DNA of 64,000 bases from Paraburkholderia saeva (GCF_907164555.1 NZ_CAJQZC010000003.1:496001-560000), one strand, 5' to 3'. Shown: positions 52,849 through 62,274, numbered from the stretch's first letter. Made by a program: numbers and translations. The notes: generated by a model not told the origin, from the sequence alone.

Positions 52849-54147
52849 TCAGCGCTGCGGTGCTTCCTTGATGAAGAATGTCGTCAGCGCGCCAAGAATG
52901 CAGATCGTGCCGACATACATCGGTGCGGCCATCGGGTCCGATTTCATCATCAGCGAGACGACGATCGGCGTGAGGCCGCCGAACACGGCGTAGGCCACGT
53001 TGTACGAAAACGAAATGCCGGAGAATCGCACGACGGGCGGGAACGCCTTGACCATCACGAACGGAATGGCGCCAATCACGCCGACGAGAAAACCCGTCAC
53101 GCCGTAGAACGGCACGAGCGACGACGTATCGACCGTGAATTGCTGGAACATCGCGTAGTAGCACACCGCAAGCGCGATGCCGCCGATGAAGATCGTGCGG
53201 CCCGCGCCGACGCGGCCTGCAATCGAACCGGCCATCACGCAGCCGACGGTCAGGCATAGCGTGGCCACGCAGTTCGCGAGCAGGGACGTTTCGGGTGTGA
53301 TGTGAAACTGCTTTTGCAGCAGCGTCGGCGTCATCAGGATCACGACGACGATGGCCGCTGAAAGCATCCACGTGAGCAGCATCGAAACGATTACGGCGCG
53401 GCCGTGATCGCGCAGCACGGCCTTGAGCGGAATTTCCGCGGCGAGCGATTTGCGCTGTTTCATTTCGGCGAACACCGGCGTTTCATGCAGCCAGCGTCGC
53501 AGGTAGACCGAGAAGAGGCCAAACACGCCGCCGAGCAGGAACGGCACGCGCCATGCGTAGCCAGCGATTTCCGCAGGTGCGAACTGGTGATTGACAGCCG
53601 CTGCAATCAGCGAGCCGAGCAGGATGCCCGCGGTGAGACCCGCCGTCAGCGTGCCGCACGCATAGCCGATATGTCGCGCCGGCACATGCTCGGAGACGAA
53701 CACCCATGCGCCGGGCACTTCGCCGCCCACGGCCGCGCCCTGCATCACGCGAAACAGAAGCAGCAGCACGGGCGCCATCACGCCGATGCTTTCATAGGTG
53801 GGCAGGAGGCCCATCAGGAGCGTGGGCAGCGCCATCAGCAGCACGCTCAGTGTGAACATGCGCTTGCGTCCGAACAGGTCGCCGAAGTGCGCCATGACGA
53901 TGCCACCCAGCGGCCGCGCCAGATATCCGGCCGCGAAGATGCCGAACGTTTGCACCTGACGCAGCCATTCCGGCATTGCCGCGGGGAAAAACAGATGGCC
54001 GATTACCGGCGCAAAAAACACGAAGATGATGAAGTCGTAGAACTCGAGTGCGCCGCCGAGTGCGGCAAGTCCTAATGTCTTGTAGTCGCCGCCGGTGAGG
54101 GCGCGCGGTGTAACGGGTTGTGCTCTACCCAGTTCCGTAGCTTGCAT
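52849..54147 (-). CDS. MFS transporter, metabolite:H+ symporter (MHS) family
   Basis: 432 residues, twelve membrane spans, from MQATELGRAQ. MHS features are LGLAALGGALEFYDFIIFVF in TM1, PLGGIVMAHFGDLFGRKRMF (motif A) and FRVMQGAAVGGEVPGAWVFV. Relatives (ProP, KgtP, citrate carriers) take up organic acids, betaines or amino acids with protons. It is divergent from the orphan response regulator across a 321-bp gap. Substrate not assignable. Confidence 0.88.
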   Translation of the reverse strand: MQATELGRAQPVTPRALTGGDYKTLGLAALGGALEFYDFIIFVFFAPVIGHLFFPAAMPEWLRQVQTFGIFAAGYLARPLGGIVMAHFGDLFGRKRMFTLSVLLMALPTLLMGLLPTYESIGVMAPVLLLLFRVMQGAAVGGEVPGAWVFVSEHVPARHIGYACGTLTAGLTAGILLGSLIAAAVNHQFAPAEIAGYAWRVPFLLGGVFGLFSVYLRRWLHETPVFAEMKQRKSLAAEIPLKAVLRDHGRAVIVSMLLTWMLSAAIVVVILMTPTLLQKQFHITPETSLLANCVATLCLTVGCVMAGSIAGRVGAGRTIFIGGIALAVCYYAMFQQFTVDTSSLVPFYGVTGFLVGVIGAIPFVMVKAFPPVVRFSGISFSYNVAYAVFGGLTPIVVSLMMKSDPMAAPMYVGTICILGALTTFFIKEAPQR

Positions 54148-54468
54148 TGCGATGTAGTCATTGTCTGGATTGAAACGCCACGCGAGAAGCGTGGAATGCG
54201 GCGGCGTCGGGCGAGAGAGGTGAAAGGCGCGGGGGTAGGGCACGGAACACAGGCACGTCGCCCGGATAAGGGCGCGCGTGTCGACGACTTTTTTGCCAGC
54301 CCGCGATTTTACAGGATGAAAGGACGAGGCCAGGCGAGACCCGAAGGCACGCCGACGCCAGGTCGCGCCGCCTGTCCAGATCGCTGCCTAAATTCGGACT
54401 GTTCTTATGGGCCGGGGAAGAACGCGCCAACAGAATCGCGGGCGAATCCACCTGTTAAGAGTTCTCCC
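54148..54468. other. divergent intergenic region
   Basis: This 321-bp gap separates the MHS transporter gene and the response-regulator gene. A frame from 54118 runs in phase into the regulator, but the leader has no domain and no ribosome site, so I take the start at 54469. No clear promoter or dyad is visible. Confidence 0.5.
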
Positions 54469-55185
54469 ATGCGTATTGCCATCCTTCAGCGCGACCCGGT
54501 TCACTGCAAGATCATCGAAAAGATCATCACTGATGCGGGGCATACGTGCCTGACGTATCAGGACGGAATGACGCTCTCAAAGGCGCTGGCGCGTTCGAGC
54601 GTCGACATGCTGGTGCTCGACTGGCATGGGTCGCGTCTGTCGGGTGCCGACATCCTGAAATCGGTGCGCTCCGTGGGCGGCGACCAGATGCCGGTGATGT
54701 TCGCCTCGGCCGACGGTTCGGAGGAAAGCATGGTGCGCGCCCTGTCGTTCGGCGCGGACGACTACATGAAGCTGCCGGTGCGTCCGTTCGAGTTCCGCGC
54801 GCGCGTACGGGCGCTGCTGCGCCGCGCGTATCCGGAGCGGCATGGCGCGGCGCGTTTCGACTGTGGACCGTACCACTTCGATACGCGTCGCCAGTTGGTG
54901 ACGTTGCACGGCGAGCAGATTCATCTGTCGGGCACGCAGTACCGTCTGGCGTCGCTGTTCTTTTCCAACATCGGGCGCGTGCTGTCGCGCGATCACATCT
55001 TCGCGATGGTGTGGGGGCGCGAGTTTCGTGAATTCACCCGCACGATCGACAGTCACGTGTCCCGCCTGCGCGTGCTGCTCGCCATCGATCCGCAAAACGA
55101 TTTCCGCCTGCAGCCGGTCTACAAGAGTGGTTACCGGCTGCTCTATCTGCGCCAGGGCGAAGCGGAACAGCAAAAGGCCGCCTGA
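54469..55185 (+). CDS. orphan OmpR-type response regulator with atypical receiver
   Basis: 238 residues. Receiver domain 1-120 with the phosphorylation Asp in DMLVLDWHGS, and a C-terminal OmpR-type winged helix (about 135-235, YRLASLFFSNIGRVLSRDHI, ending YKSGYRLLYL). The acidic pocket has only one Asp in LQRDPVH instead of an acidic pair. The conserved Lys of the DDYxxKPF segment is displaced: the sequence reads DDYMKLPVRPFEF. No histidine kinase gene is adjacent. These changes suggest weak or altered phosphorylation control. The start is chosen from receiver length. Confidence 0.88.
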   Translation: MRIAILQRDPVHCKIIEKIITDAGHTCLTYQDGMTLSKALARSSVDMLVLDWHGSRLSGADILKSVRSVGGDQMPVMFASADGSEESMVRALSFGADDYMKLPVRPFEFRARVRALLRRAYPERHGAARFDCGPYHFDTRRQLVTLHGEQIHLSGTQYRLASLFFSNIGRVLSRDHIFAMVWGREFREFTRTIDSHVSRLRVLLAIDPQNDFRLQPVYKSGYRLLYLRQGEAEQQKAA

Positions 55186-55288
55186 GCGCAGCGCCAGCGA
55201 ATCACAACGCCGGCATGCGAAAACCGCATGCCGCACGCGAACGTCGACATACATTCACCATCGCGCGGTCTTCGCCTGCTAGCGATAC

Positions 55289-56194
55289 TCAAAGCGAAGG
55301 CAGTGTCGGGCGCGTCTCGATCGAATGGCGGATCAGCGCCTCGACGGCTTTGCGCTCGTCGCCTGCGAGCGGCAGGCGCGGCGGGCGCACCGGCTCCGTG
55401 CCGAGGCCGACGATCGCCTCGGCGAGCTTGATGTTCTGCACGAGCTTCGCCGACACATCCAGCGCCAGCAGCGGCGCGAACCAGCGGTAGATGGCGCGCG
55501 CTTCCTCGATACGTCCGGCCTTGACCAGCCGGTAAATCGCGACCGTTTCATGCGGGAACGCGCACACGAGGCCCGCGACCCAGCCATGCGCGCCCATCAG
55601 GACTGCTTCCATCGCGAGATTGTCGACGCCGCAGAGAATCGCGAAGCGGTCGCCCACCACGTTGATCAGGTCCGTCACGCGCCGCACATCGCCGCACGAT
55701 TCCTTGATGGCGACGACTTTCTTTTCATCGGCGATTTCCGCGAACATGTCGGGCGTCATGTCGACGCCGTAGGCGAGCGGGTTGTTGTAGATCATCAGCG
55801 GCAACGCGCTCGCGTCCGCGATCATCCGGAAGTGGTTCAACGTCTCGCGCCGGTCCGACAGATAACGCAGACCCGGCAGCACCATATAACCCGACGCGCC
55901 GCGTCGCGCGCCGGCTTCGGCCTGACGGCAGCCGTCGAGCGTGCTGTTTTCGGCGATGGTCAAAAGCACGGGCACGCGGCCACGGGACGCGTCGACGGCG
56001 ATGTCGAGCACGTCGAGCTTTTCATCGAGCGAGAGCGTCGACGCTTCGCCGAGCGAGCCGCACACGATGATGCCGTCGACGCCCGCGTCGATCTGCGCTT
56101 CGATATTTTTCTTCGTCCACGCGCGGTCTATGCTGAAATCCGCGTTGAATTTGGTGGTGACTGCGGGTAATACGCCTTCCCAGATATGTGCCAC
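55289..56194 (-). CDS. DapA-family enzyme, probable 1-pyrroline-4-hydroxy-2-carboxylate deaminase
   Basis: 301 residues, TIM-barrel. Schiff-base Lys in VVAIKESCGD and the Tyr in MIYNNPLAYG are present, and GSLGEASTLS replaces the pyruvate-site GTTGE. In hydroxyproline degradation this family deaminates the cyclic product of D-hydroxyproline oxidation to 2-oxoglutarate semialdehyde. The divergent epimerase and dehydrogenase genes support that assignment over DHDPS or KDG aldolase. It starts with GTG preceded by GGAGAG. A hairpin repeat abuts the ribosome site. Confidence 0.85.
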   Translation of the reverse strand: MAHIWEGVLPAVTTKFNADFSIDRAWTKKNIEAQIDAGVDGIIVCGSLGEASTLSLDEKLDVLDIAVDASRGRVPVLLTIAENSTLDGCRQAEAGARRGASGYMVLPGLRYLSDRRETLNHFRMIADASALPLMIYNNPLAYGVDMTPDMFAEIADEKKVVAIKESCGDVRRVTDLINVVGDRFAILCGVDNLAMEAVLMGAHGWVAGLVCAFPHETVAIYRLVKAGRIEEARAIYRWFAPLLALDVSAKLVQNIKLAEAIVGLGTEPVRPPRLPLAGDERKAVEALIRHSIETRPTLPSL

Positions 56195-56206
56195 GGTGGC
56201 TCTCCT

Positions 56207-56253
56207 GTCGACCAGAGTTGACGCTTTAGCGTCTTACTCTGGTCCCATGCAAG
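56207..56253. repeat. 47-bp hairpin repeat, copy 1
   Basis: The copy is identical to the one at 56263-56309. It contains a nested dyad: GACCAGAGT, GACGCT, TT, AGCGTC, ACTCTGGTC (56210-56244) with one to two unpaired bases between arms. It lies directly before the ribosome site of the deaminase gene (minus strand), so it would be in its mRNA leader. Confidence 0.85.
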
Positions 56254-56262
56254 GTTATCGCG

Positions 56263-56309
56263 GTCGACCAGAGTTGACGCTTTAGCGTCTTACTCTGGTC
56301 CCATGCAAG
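56263..56309. repeat. 47-bp hairpin repeat, copy 2
   Basis: Perfect direct repeat of 56207-56253 with a 56-bp period. It sits between the deaminase gene and the divergent epimerase gene. Two copies of a strong symmetric element in a shared control region suggest an operator, a terminator-like RNA element or a mobile mini-repeat. Confidence 0.85.
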
Positions 56310-56551
56310 TAGTTGCGGGTTGTGGTGATCTGAGCGGAGTCTAATCGCCGAAAAATCACTGGTCTTGCGCGATTCGCGCGTGCCAGATGACGATTTCGGC
56401 ACAGGGTGCGCGTCTGTGCCGCCCGTACACGCTGGCGTAAGGGGGCGCTCGCGATGAATCGATGCGCATATCGGCGGGCTGTGCCGAAATCGTCATCGTG
56501 CGCGTGGAATCGCGCCAAGACTCCCAGGTGCTTCGTTTCTACCATGGCGAC

Positions 56552-57499
56552 ATGAAAACCCTCAACGTGATTGACTCGCACACGGGCGGTGAGCCGACCC
56601 GCCTCGTTGTGTCGGGTGGCCCCGATCTGGGCGGCGGCACGCTTGCGGAGCGCTTCGAGGTGCTGCGTACGCGCTTTGACGACTGGCGCGCGGGCATTGT
56701 CACCGAGCCGCGCGGATCGGACGTCGTGGTCGGCGCGCTGCTGTGCGAAGCGGACGACCCCGAAAGTGCGGCAGGCGTCATCTTCTTCAATAACGTCGGC
56801 TATCTCGGCATGTGCGGGCACGGCACGATCGGGCTTGTCGTGTCGCTTGCGCACATGGGACGCATCGGACCCGGCCAGCATCGCATCGAAACGCCGGTAG
56901 GCATCGTCGAAGCGACGCTCAACGCTGACGGCAGCGTCTCTGTGCGCAACGTGCCGGCACGCCGGCATCGAAGTGCGGTGACGGTCGATGTGCCCGGCTA
57001 CGGCCCGCTGACGGGCGACGTCGCATGGGGTGGCAACTGGTTTTTCCTCGTCGCGGATCACGGGCGCACGCTGGTGCCGGCCCACATCGCGGAACTCACG
57101 CCGTTCACTTCGGCGATCCGCGATGCGCTGGCCGAGCAGAACATCACCGGCGCCGATGGCGCGCTGATCGACCACATCGAGCTCTTTGGGCCGCCGGCGC
57201 AACCCGGCAACGACAGCCGCAGTTTCGTGCTGTGTCCGGGCAACGCGTACGACCGTTCGCCATGTGGCACGGGAACAAGTGCGAAAGTCGCGTGTCTCGC
57301 GGCGGACGGCAAGCTCGCCGAAGGCGCGGTATGGCGCCAGGAAAGCATCATCGGCAGTGTGTTCGAAGCGAGCTGGCGCGCGGGCGAGGCGGGCGACACG
57401 GTCATTCCGACGATTACCGGCCACGCGCACATCATGGCCGAAGGCAAGCTGTGCTTCGATGAGCGCGATCCGTTCGCCTGGGGCATCCGGACGCAATGA
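56552..57499 (+). CDS. 4-hydroxyproline 2-epimerase (proline racemase family)
   Basis: 315 residues. The two catalytic Cys are in [12 protein letters not shown] (about residue 88) and [12 protein letters not shown] (about 236). The opening [18 protein letters not shown] and the specific epimerase signature fit conversion of trans-4-hydroxy-L-proline to cis-4-hydroxy-D-proline. The stop overlaps the next start (ATGA). It is the first gene of a four-gene catabolic operon. An upstream in-frame ATG at 56462 lies in the promoter region. Confidence 0.92.
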   Translation: MKTLNVIDSHTGGEPTRLVVSGGPDLGGGTLAERFEVLRTRFDDWRAGIVTEPRGSDVVVGALLCEADDPESAAGVIFFNNVGYLGMCGHGTIGLVVSLAHMGRIGPGQHRIETPVGIVEATLNADGSVSVRNVPARRHRSAVTVDVPGYGPLTGDVAWGGNWFFLVADHGRTLVPAHIAELTPFTSAIRDALAEQNITGADGALIDHIELFGPPAQPGNDSRSFVLCPGNAYDRSPCGTGTSAKVACLAADGKLAEGAVWRQESIIGSVFEASWRAGEAGDTVIPTITGHAHIMAEGKLCFDERDPFAWGIRTQ

Positions 57500-58623
57500 C
57501 AGCGGACGCGTTGATCGTCGGCGCGGGCATTGTCGGCGCTGCGTGCGCGGCGGAGCTGGCGGCGCGCGGCATGCGCGTCGAGGTGATCGACGCGGGCGGA
57601 ATCGGCGGCGGTGCGACGGCGGCCGGCATGGGCCACATCGTCGTGATGAACGACACGCCGGCGGAATTCGCGTTGAGCCGCTATTCGCGCGACCTGTGGC
57701 TGGAACTTGCGCCGCAGCTTCGCACGCGCGACGCGTTCGCGCGCTGCGGCACACTCTGGGTCGCAGCCGACGATGAGGAATACGCCGCCGCCCGCGCCAT
57801 GCACGACGCGTTCGTGGCGCAAGGCGTCGCGGCGCACATGCTGGATACGCAGGCGCTGCGTGCCTGCGAACCTGCGCTGGCGCCTTCGATGGTGGGCGGC
57901 CTGCGCATCGAACACGACAGCATCGTGTACGCGCCGACGGCTGCGGAATGGCTGCTGACGCAGTCGCCATCGGCCGCGAACATCGACGTGCGGCTCGACA
58001 CGGAAGTGGCGAACGTCGAGGCCCGGCATGTGAGTTTGAGGAGCGGCGAGCGGATCGATGCGGCGCATGTGATCGTCGCGAACGGCATCGCTGCGCAACG
58101 CCTCGTGCCGTCGGTGCCGCTGCAGCCTAAGAAAGGCCATCTCCTCATCACCGACCGCTACCCTGGCGTGATCCGGCATCAACTGCTCGAACTCGGCTAC
58201 ATCAAGAGCGCACATCATGCGAGCGGCACGTCGGTGGCCTTCAACGCACAGCCGCGTCCAACGGGGCAGCTTCTGATCGGCTCGTCGCGGCAGTTCGATT
58301 CGACCGATCCGGCTGTCGAGATGCCTGTGCTCGCGCAGATGTTGCGTCGCGCGGCGCAGTATCTGCCTGGGTTGCCGGCGCTCAACGGCATACGCGCGTG
58401 GACCGGCTTTCGCGCGGCGTCGCCGGATGGCTTGCCGTTGATCGGTCCAGCCGGCGACATGGCGCCGGGCGTGTGGCTCGCGCTCGGCCACGAAGGTCTC
58501 GGCGTGACGACTTCGCTAGCGACCGCGAAGCTCCTCGCGTCCCAGATCACGCAGAGCGGCGCGCCGATTCCGGTCGAGCCTTATCTGCCCGCGCGGTTCA
58601 GCGAGGAAAAGCATCATGCGTGA
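57496..58623 (+). CDS. FAD-dependent D-hydroxyproline dehydrogenase, DadA-like subunit
   Basis: 375 residues of the D-amino-acid oxidase type. FAD-binding Rossmann motif [18 protein letters not shown] at the N-terminus, and the C-terminal [20 protein letters not shown] typical of DAO proteins. It would oxidise cis-4-hydroxy-D-proline. It overlaps the epimerase by 4 bp and the small iron-sulfur gene by 8 bp. Together with the next two genes it matches the heteromeric hydroxyproline dehydrogenases of Pseudomonas and relatives. Confidence 0.9.
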   Translation: MTADALIVGAGIVGAACAAELAARGMRVEVIDAGGIGGGATAAGMGHIVVMNDTPAEFALSRYSRDLWLELAPQLRTRDAFARCGTLWVAADDEEYAAARAMHDAFVAQGVAAHMLDTQALRACEPALAPSMVGGLRIEHDSIVYAPTAAEWLLTQSPSAANIDVRLDTEVANVEARHVSLRSGERIDAAHVIVANGIAAQRLVPSVPLQPKKGHLLITDRYPGVIRHQLLELGYIKSAHHASGTSVAFNAQPRPTGQLLIGSSRQFDSTDPAVEMPVLAQMLRRAAQYLPGLPALNGIRAWTGFRAASPDGLPLIGPAGDMAPGVWLALGHEGLGVTTSLATAKLLASQITQSGAPIPVEPYLPARFSEEKHHA

Positions 58624-58882
58624 CGCCGACGCTGCACGGGTTCGTGTCACGGTAAATGGCGACGAAATCGCGATCGTTGCCGGTGCGACGGTCGCGGCCG
58701 CGCTCGCCATGGCGGGCGCCCGCTCTTCGCGCACCTCGGTAAGCGGCCAGCCGCGTGCGCCGCTTTGTGGCATGGGCGCATGCCAGGAGTGTCGCGTGAC
58801 GATCGATGGACGCGCGCATGTGCTCGCCTGCCAGACGTTGTGCCGCGAAGGCCAGATCATCGAAACGACGGGGCCACGATGA
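58616..58882 (+). CDS. [2Fe-2S]-binding subunit of hydroxyproline dehydrogenase
   Basis: 88 residues. Ferredoxin-like motif PLCGMGACQECRVTIDG plus a further Cys in VLACQT gives the four cluster ligands. Such small proteins form the iron-sulfur subunit of multi-part amino-acid dehydrogenases. Both ends overlap neighbours (8 bp upstream, 4 bp downstream), so subunits are made in fixed ratio. Confidence 0.9.
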   Translation: MRDADAARVRVTVNGDEIAIVAGATVAAALAMAGARSSRTSVSGQPRAPLCGMGACQECRVTIDGRAHVLACQTLCREGQIIETTGPR

Positions 58883-60165
58883 CAACGCACTACGACGTCG
58901 TGGTGGTGGGTGCCGGTCCGGCCGGACTGGCTGCGGCGCGCGCAGCGGCGCAGCAGGGCGCGCGCGTTGCCGTGCTCGACGACAATCCGCGCCCGGGTGG
59001 CCAGATCTGGCGTCAAGGGCCAGCGCACGCGCCGGGCGCATTGCTGGGCGATGCACTCGCTGCGCTGGAAGGGTGCACGCACGTCGGCTTCTGGTCTTCG
59101 ACGCGTGTCGTCGCGCCGTTGCCCGAACGTGGACTCCTGCTCGAATCAGCCGTGAAAGGTGGCGTCACGTTGCGCTATGACCGGCTGATTCTCGCGACCG
59201 GTGCGCGCGAGCGCTTCCTGCCTTTCGCGGGCTGGACGCTGTCCGGCGTAACCGGCGCGGGCGCATTGCAGGCGTTGATCAAGGGTGGTACGCCCGTGCG
59301 TGGCGAACGGATCGTGATCGCGGGCAGCGGGCCGTTGCTGATCGCGGCACTCGCCAGCGCGCGCGAAGCGGGGGCGCGCGTCGTCGCGGTGATCGAGCAG
59401 GCGTCGGCCGCCGCGGTTGCGCGATTTGGTGTGGCGCTGGTGCGCACGCCGTCGAAACTGCTGCAGGCCGCAACGCTCACGCGCGGCTTCGCGGGGCTGC
59501 ACTACTGGACGAACAGCATCGTGAAGGAAGCCACAGGTCACGACCGCGTCGAAGCCGTCGTGATCCGCCGGGGATCGGGCGAAGAGACGCTCGCCTGCGA
59601 GCGCATCGCGTGCGGCTACGGTCTCGTGCCGAACGTGACGCTCGCGCAGTCGCTCGGTTGTACGCTGGATGCCACGGGCGCGATTGCTGTCGACGATGCG
59701 CAGCGCACTTCAGTCGATGGCGTGCTGGCAGCGGGCGAGTGTACGGGTATCGGCGGCATGGAACTCGCGCGCGTCGAAGGACAGATCGCGGGCTTGACTG
59801 CTGCAGGCGTCTCTGGGCAAGAGACTGCCTCGTTGCACGCACAACGGAACCGCTGGCGTGGCTTCGCCCGACGTGTCGAAGATGCCTTCGCACTCACCGG
59901 ACTGGCGCGTGCGTTGCCGCCCGACGACACGCTGCTGTGCCGCTGCGAAGACGTCACGGTGGGCGAGGTCCGCGCGCACGGGAACTGGCGCGATGCGAAG
60001 CTGCACACGCGCTGCGGCATGGGCGCGTGTCAGGGGCGCATCTGCGGCGCGGCCGCGCAGAGCTGGTTCGGGTGGGACGCCGCCCAGCCGCGCCCGCCAT
60101 TCAGCCCCGCTCAGATCGCGACGCTGATTGCAGCCAGTGAAGCAGGCGAACCGGCGCAACACTGA
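58879..60165 (+). CDS. FAD/NAD(P)-binding subunit with BFD-like iron-sulfur domain
   Basis: 428 residues. The N-terminal dinucleotide fold has VVVVGAGPAGLAAARAAAQQ and a second one VIAGSGPLLIAALASA. A C-terminal BFD-like [2Fe-2S] region (about 355-410) contains LLCRCEDVT and CGMGACQGRICG. It is the electron-transfer subunit of the dehydrogenase, passing electrons toward the membrane chain. The start overlaps the stop of the small iron-sulfur gene. It ends the catabolic operon. Confidence 0.9.
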   Translation: MTTHYDVVVVGAGPAGLAAARAAAQQGARVAVLDDNPRPGGQIWRQGPAHAPGALLGDALAALEGCTHVGFWSSTRVVAPLPERGLLLESAVKGGVTLRYDRLILATGARERFLPFAGWTLSGVTGAGALQALIKGGTPVRGERIVIAGSGPLLIAALASAREAGARVVAVIEQASAAAVARFGVALVRTPSKLLQAATLTRGFAGLHYWTNSIVKEATGHDRVEAVVIRRGSGEETLACERIACGYGLVPNVTLAQSLGCTLDATGAIAVDDAQRTSVDGVLAAGECTGIGGMELARVEGQIAGLTAAGVSGQETASLHAQRNRWRGFARRVEDAFALTGLARALPPDDTLLCRCEDVTVGEVRAHGNWRDAKLHTRCGMGACQGRICGAAAQSWFGWDAAQPRPPFSPAQIATLIAASEAGEPAQH

Positions 60166-60193
60166 AGCCTCGATCTGCTGCTTTTACCGATTT

Positions 60194-60220
60194 TTGCCGC
60201 ACACCGTGTGGCCCTATAAT
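60194..60220 (+). promoter_or_regulatory. possible promoter of the PAS-AraC gene
   Basis: TATAAT at 60215-60220 is preceded by TTGCCG at 60194-60199 with a 15-base spacer, or by the T-run at 60191 with 18 bases. It lies about 50 bp before the regulator start in the only gap between the catabolic operon and the regulator. Confidence 0.4.
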
Positions 60221-60267
60221 CGAGCCGACTCGATCTGTCACACCGTTACCGACCTCGGGGACCTACG

Positions 60268-61035
60268 ATGAACACGCTGGCCGCAACGCTCGAGCCGGCC
60301 GCCGCGACGCTGGCTGGCATGCTTGCGCATTTCACGCTGCTGGAGCCGGTGTTCGACGCGATGCCGGACGTCGTCTTCTTCATCAAGGATACGGAGGCGC
60401 GTTACGTGCTCGTGAACCGCACGCTCGCGTCGCGTTGCGGTTTCAAGGAGAAGGCGGGGCTTCTCGGCAGAACCGCCGAAGACGTGTTTCCACGACGCTT
60501 CGGCCGCATCTATACCGCGCAGGACAAGGCGATCGTCAGCATCGGCAGCCAGATGCTCGACCAGCTCGAACTGCATCTGTATCCCGGGCGGCAGCCGGGC
60601 TGGTGTCTGACGTGCAAGCAGCCGCTGCGCGATCCTCAGGGTCACGTCGTGGGCCTCGCCGGCATTTCACGCGATCTCAGGGCCGACGAGAGCAGCCACC
60701 CTGCCTACAGCAAGCTGGCAGCTGCCGTGCAGTACATCCAGGACAACTATGTACAGCCGCTCAACCTCAAACAACTGGCGGAGATGGCGGACATGTCGGT
60801 GGCCCAGCTCGAACGCTATTTTCACAAGGTCTTTCACCTGACGCCGCGCCAGGTCCTGCTGAAAACGCGCCTCGACGCCGCGACCGCGCTGCTCGTCACC
60901 ACCGACAAGGTCACCGATGTCGCCGCGCTCTGCGGCTACACCGATCACAGCGCATTCACGCGGCAGTTCAAGGCGACGGTCGGCATCACGCCGACCGAAT
61001 ACCGGATGATGCTGCACGGCTCCGCGCGCGGCTGA
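60268..61035 (+). CDS. AraC-family regulator with N-terminal PAS domain
   Basis: 255 residues. A PAS-type sensor (about 20-135, FDAMPDVVFFIKDTEARYVL and DPQGHVVGLAGISRDL) is followed by an AraC-type double helix-turn-helix (about 150-250, LNLKQLAEMADMSVAQLERY and VAALCGYTDHSAFTRQFKAT). Its position directly after the hydroxyproline genes makes it their likely activator. Ligand unknown, possibly hydroxyproline or a breakdown product. Confidence 0.88.
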   Translation: MNTLAATLEPAAATLAGMLAHFTLLEPVFDAMPDVVFFIKDTEARYVLVNRTLASRCGFKEKAGLLGRTAEDVFPRRFGRIYTAQDKAIVSIGSQMLDQLELHLYPGRQPGWCLTCKQPLRDPQGHVVGLAGISRDLRADESSHPAYSKLAAAVQYIQDNYVQPLNLKQLAEMADMSVAQLERYFHKVFHLTPRQVLLKTRLDAATALLVTTDKVTDVAALCGYTDHSAFTRQFKATVGITPTEYRMMLHGSARG

Positions 61036-61046
61036 AGCAGGGGCAC

Positions 61047-61382
61047 ATGGCGCGTCTGAAGAAGACTTACCACTACTATGTCTACGTCGTCGAACTCGAC
61101 GAGACGGTGTGGAACGAAGCGCGTTTTCGTCGCGCGAATCCCGACTATCGTTTCGATAAACCCTGTGTCTATGTCGGGATGACCGGGCTCGATCCGGACG
61201 TGCGTTTCGACAGGCACAAAGCCGGCATCCAGTCGAACCGCTATGTGCGCGACTATGGCCTGCGGCTGCTGCCGCATCTGTATGAAGTGTTCAACCCGAT
61301 GCCGTACGACGGCGCGGCTGACATGGAAGTGGAACTGGGAATCGGACTGCGCGAGTCGGGATATGCGGTGTGGCAGGCCTGA
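61047..61382 (+). CDS. GIY-YIG-like small protein
   Basis: 111 residues. HYYVYVVELDE and KPCVYVGMTGLDPDVRFDRH give the VYV...VYVG strands, followed by Arg and His, of the GIY-YIG nuclease fold. A distal Glu candidate lies in DMEVELGIGLRESG. It has no other domain. It starts 11 bp after the PAS-AraC stop and may share its transcript. Stand-alone GIY-YIG-like proteins have poorly known roles; repair or processing nuclease is possible. Confidence 0.7.
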   Translation: MARLKKTYHYYVYVVELDETVWNEARFRRANPDYRFDKPCVYVGMTGLDPDVRFDRHKAGIQSNRYVRDYGLRLLPHLYEVFNPMPYDGAADMEVELGIGLRESGYAVWQA

Positions 61383-61482
61383 CGGCCCTGCCCACACCTG
61401 AGGCGCTGACGTAGACGATCAGCGTTTGAAACCGGTCCAGCCATCTGCCTGCGCGTTTGCGGTAGAGACGAGTTGCAAATGC

Positions 61483-61743
61483 TTATTTAACGCCGAGGCC
61501 GCGCAGAATCGCGTTGCCTTCCTGCGTGAGACGGATTCGCGGCGTGCTCGCGTCCGACGACGCGACCTGCTCCACGAGGCCGGCTTCCTGCAATCCGGGA
61601 ATTTCGGGCTTGGCCATGGCATCGACCGGCGCGTGCAGCAGGAGCAGCAGCGTCGCGAGTTCGTGATGGCTCAGCAACCGGCGCAGCATCGTCGGCCGCT
61701 TCGGGGCGGCGGCTTCACCGGGATTCGGGTTGTGATCGTTCAT
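61483..61743 (-). CDS. small predicted winged-helix protein
   Basis: 86 residues from MNDHNPNPGE. The central part HELATLLLLLHAPVDAMAKP and GLQEAGLVEQ, then RIRLTQEGNAILRGLG, reads like a MarR/PadR-type winged helix in reduced form. No further domains. An ATG three codons upstream is in frame. I recognise no named family. Confidence 0.6.
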   Translation of the reverse strand: MNDHNPNPGEAAAPKRPTMLRRLLSHHELATLLLLLHAPVDAMAKPEIPGLQEAGLVEQVASSDASTPRIRLTQEGNAILRGLGVK

Positions 61744-61944
61744 TGGGCGCACCTTGTCTACGTTGGCGTCCCGTGGATGCTACGGAGCGATTCTTAAAGG
61801 ATTATTAAGGTGGCGCGCGCCGCATCGGGCGAGGTGAACCGGCCCGCATTACGTGGGTTTACGCGCCACCCGTGATGTAGCGATCGGTACCGCCGCCCGC
61901 ACCCGGCGCCGCGCAGGCGGCGTGGGTACGCGAGCGCTGCCGCA

Positions 61945-62274
61945 TCAGGGTGCGCAGGTCTTGCTGGCGCTTTCGAGCCACAGGTTGTCGACGTGGCGCT
62001 GGCCCGCGTAGAAGCGGTATTGCGTCGCGCCATTGTCGGCGCGCACCTTCACGATGTTCGAATCGCCGAAGTCCAGCATCGAGCCTTGCGGAATCGACGT
62101 CGTCTTGAACGGGGCGTTGTGCTTCTGGGCCTGTTCGGTCAGGCAGTTGACCACGTCGCTCACGGAGCGTTGGGTCGGGTGATCGGCGACCGGATCGCCG
62201 GCGTCGGGATTCTGGAACTGCGCGCAGGCAGCGAGAAAAAGAGGGATCGAAAGGGTTGCGACAAATTTCTTCAT
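61945..62274 (-). CDS. small lipoprotein
   Basis: 109 residues. Lipobox LAAC (Cys about 17) after a standard signal peptide, so the protein is anchored to a membrane by lipid. The rest has two further Cys (VVNCLTEQA and KTCAP) that could form a disulfide. No known family. Only the first Met after the long upstream frame gives a proper signal peptide. Function unknown. Confidence 0.7.
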   Translation of the reverse strand: MKKFVATLSIPLFLAACAQFQNPDAGDPVADHPTQRSVSDVVNCLTEQAQKHNAPFKTTSIPQGSMLDFGDSNIVKVRADNGATQYRFYAGQRHVDNLWLESASKTCAP

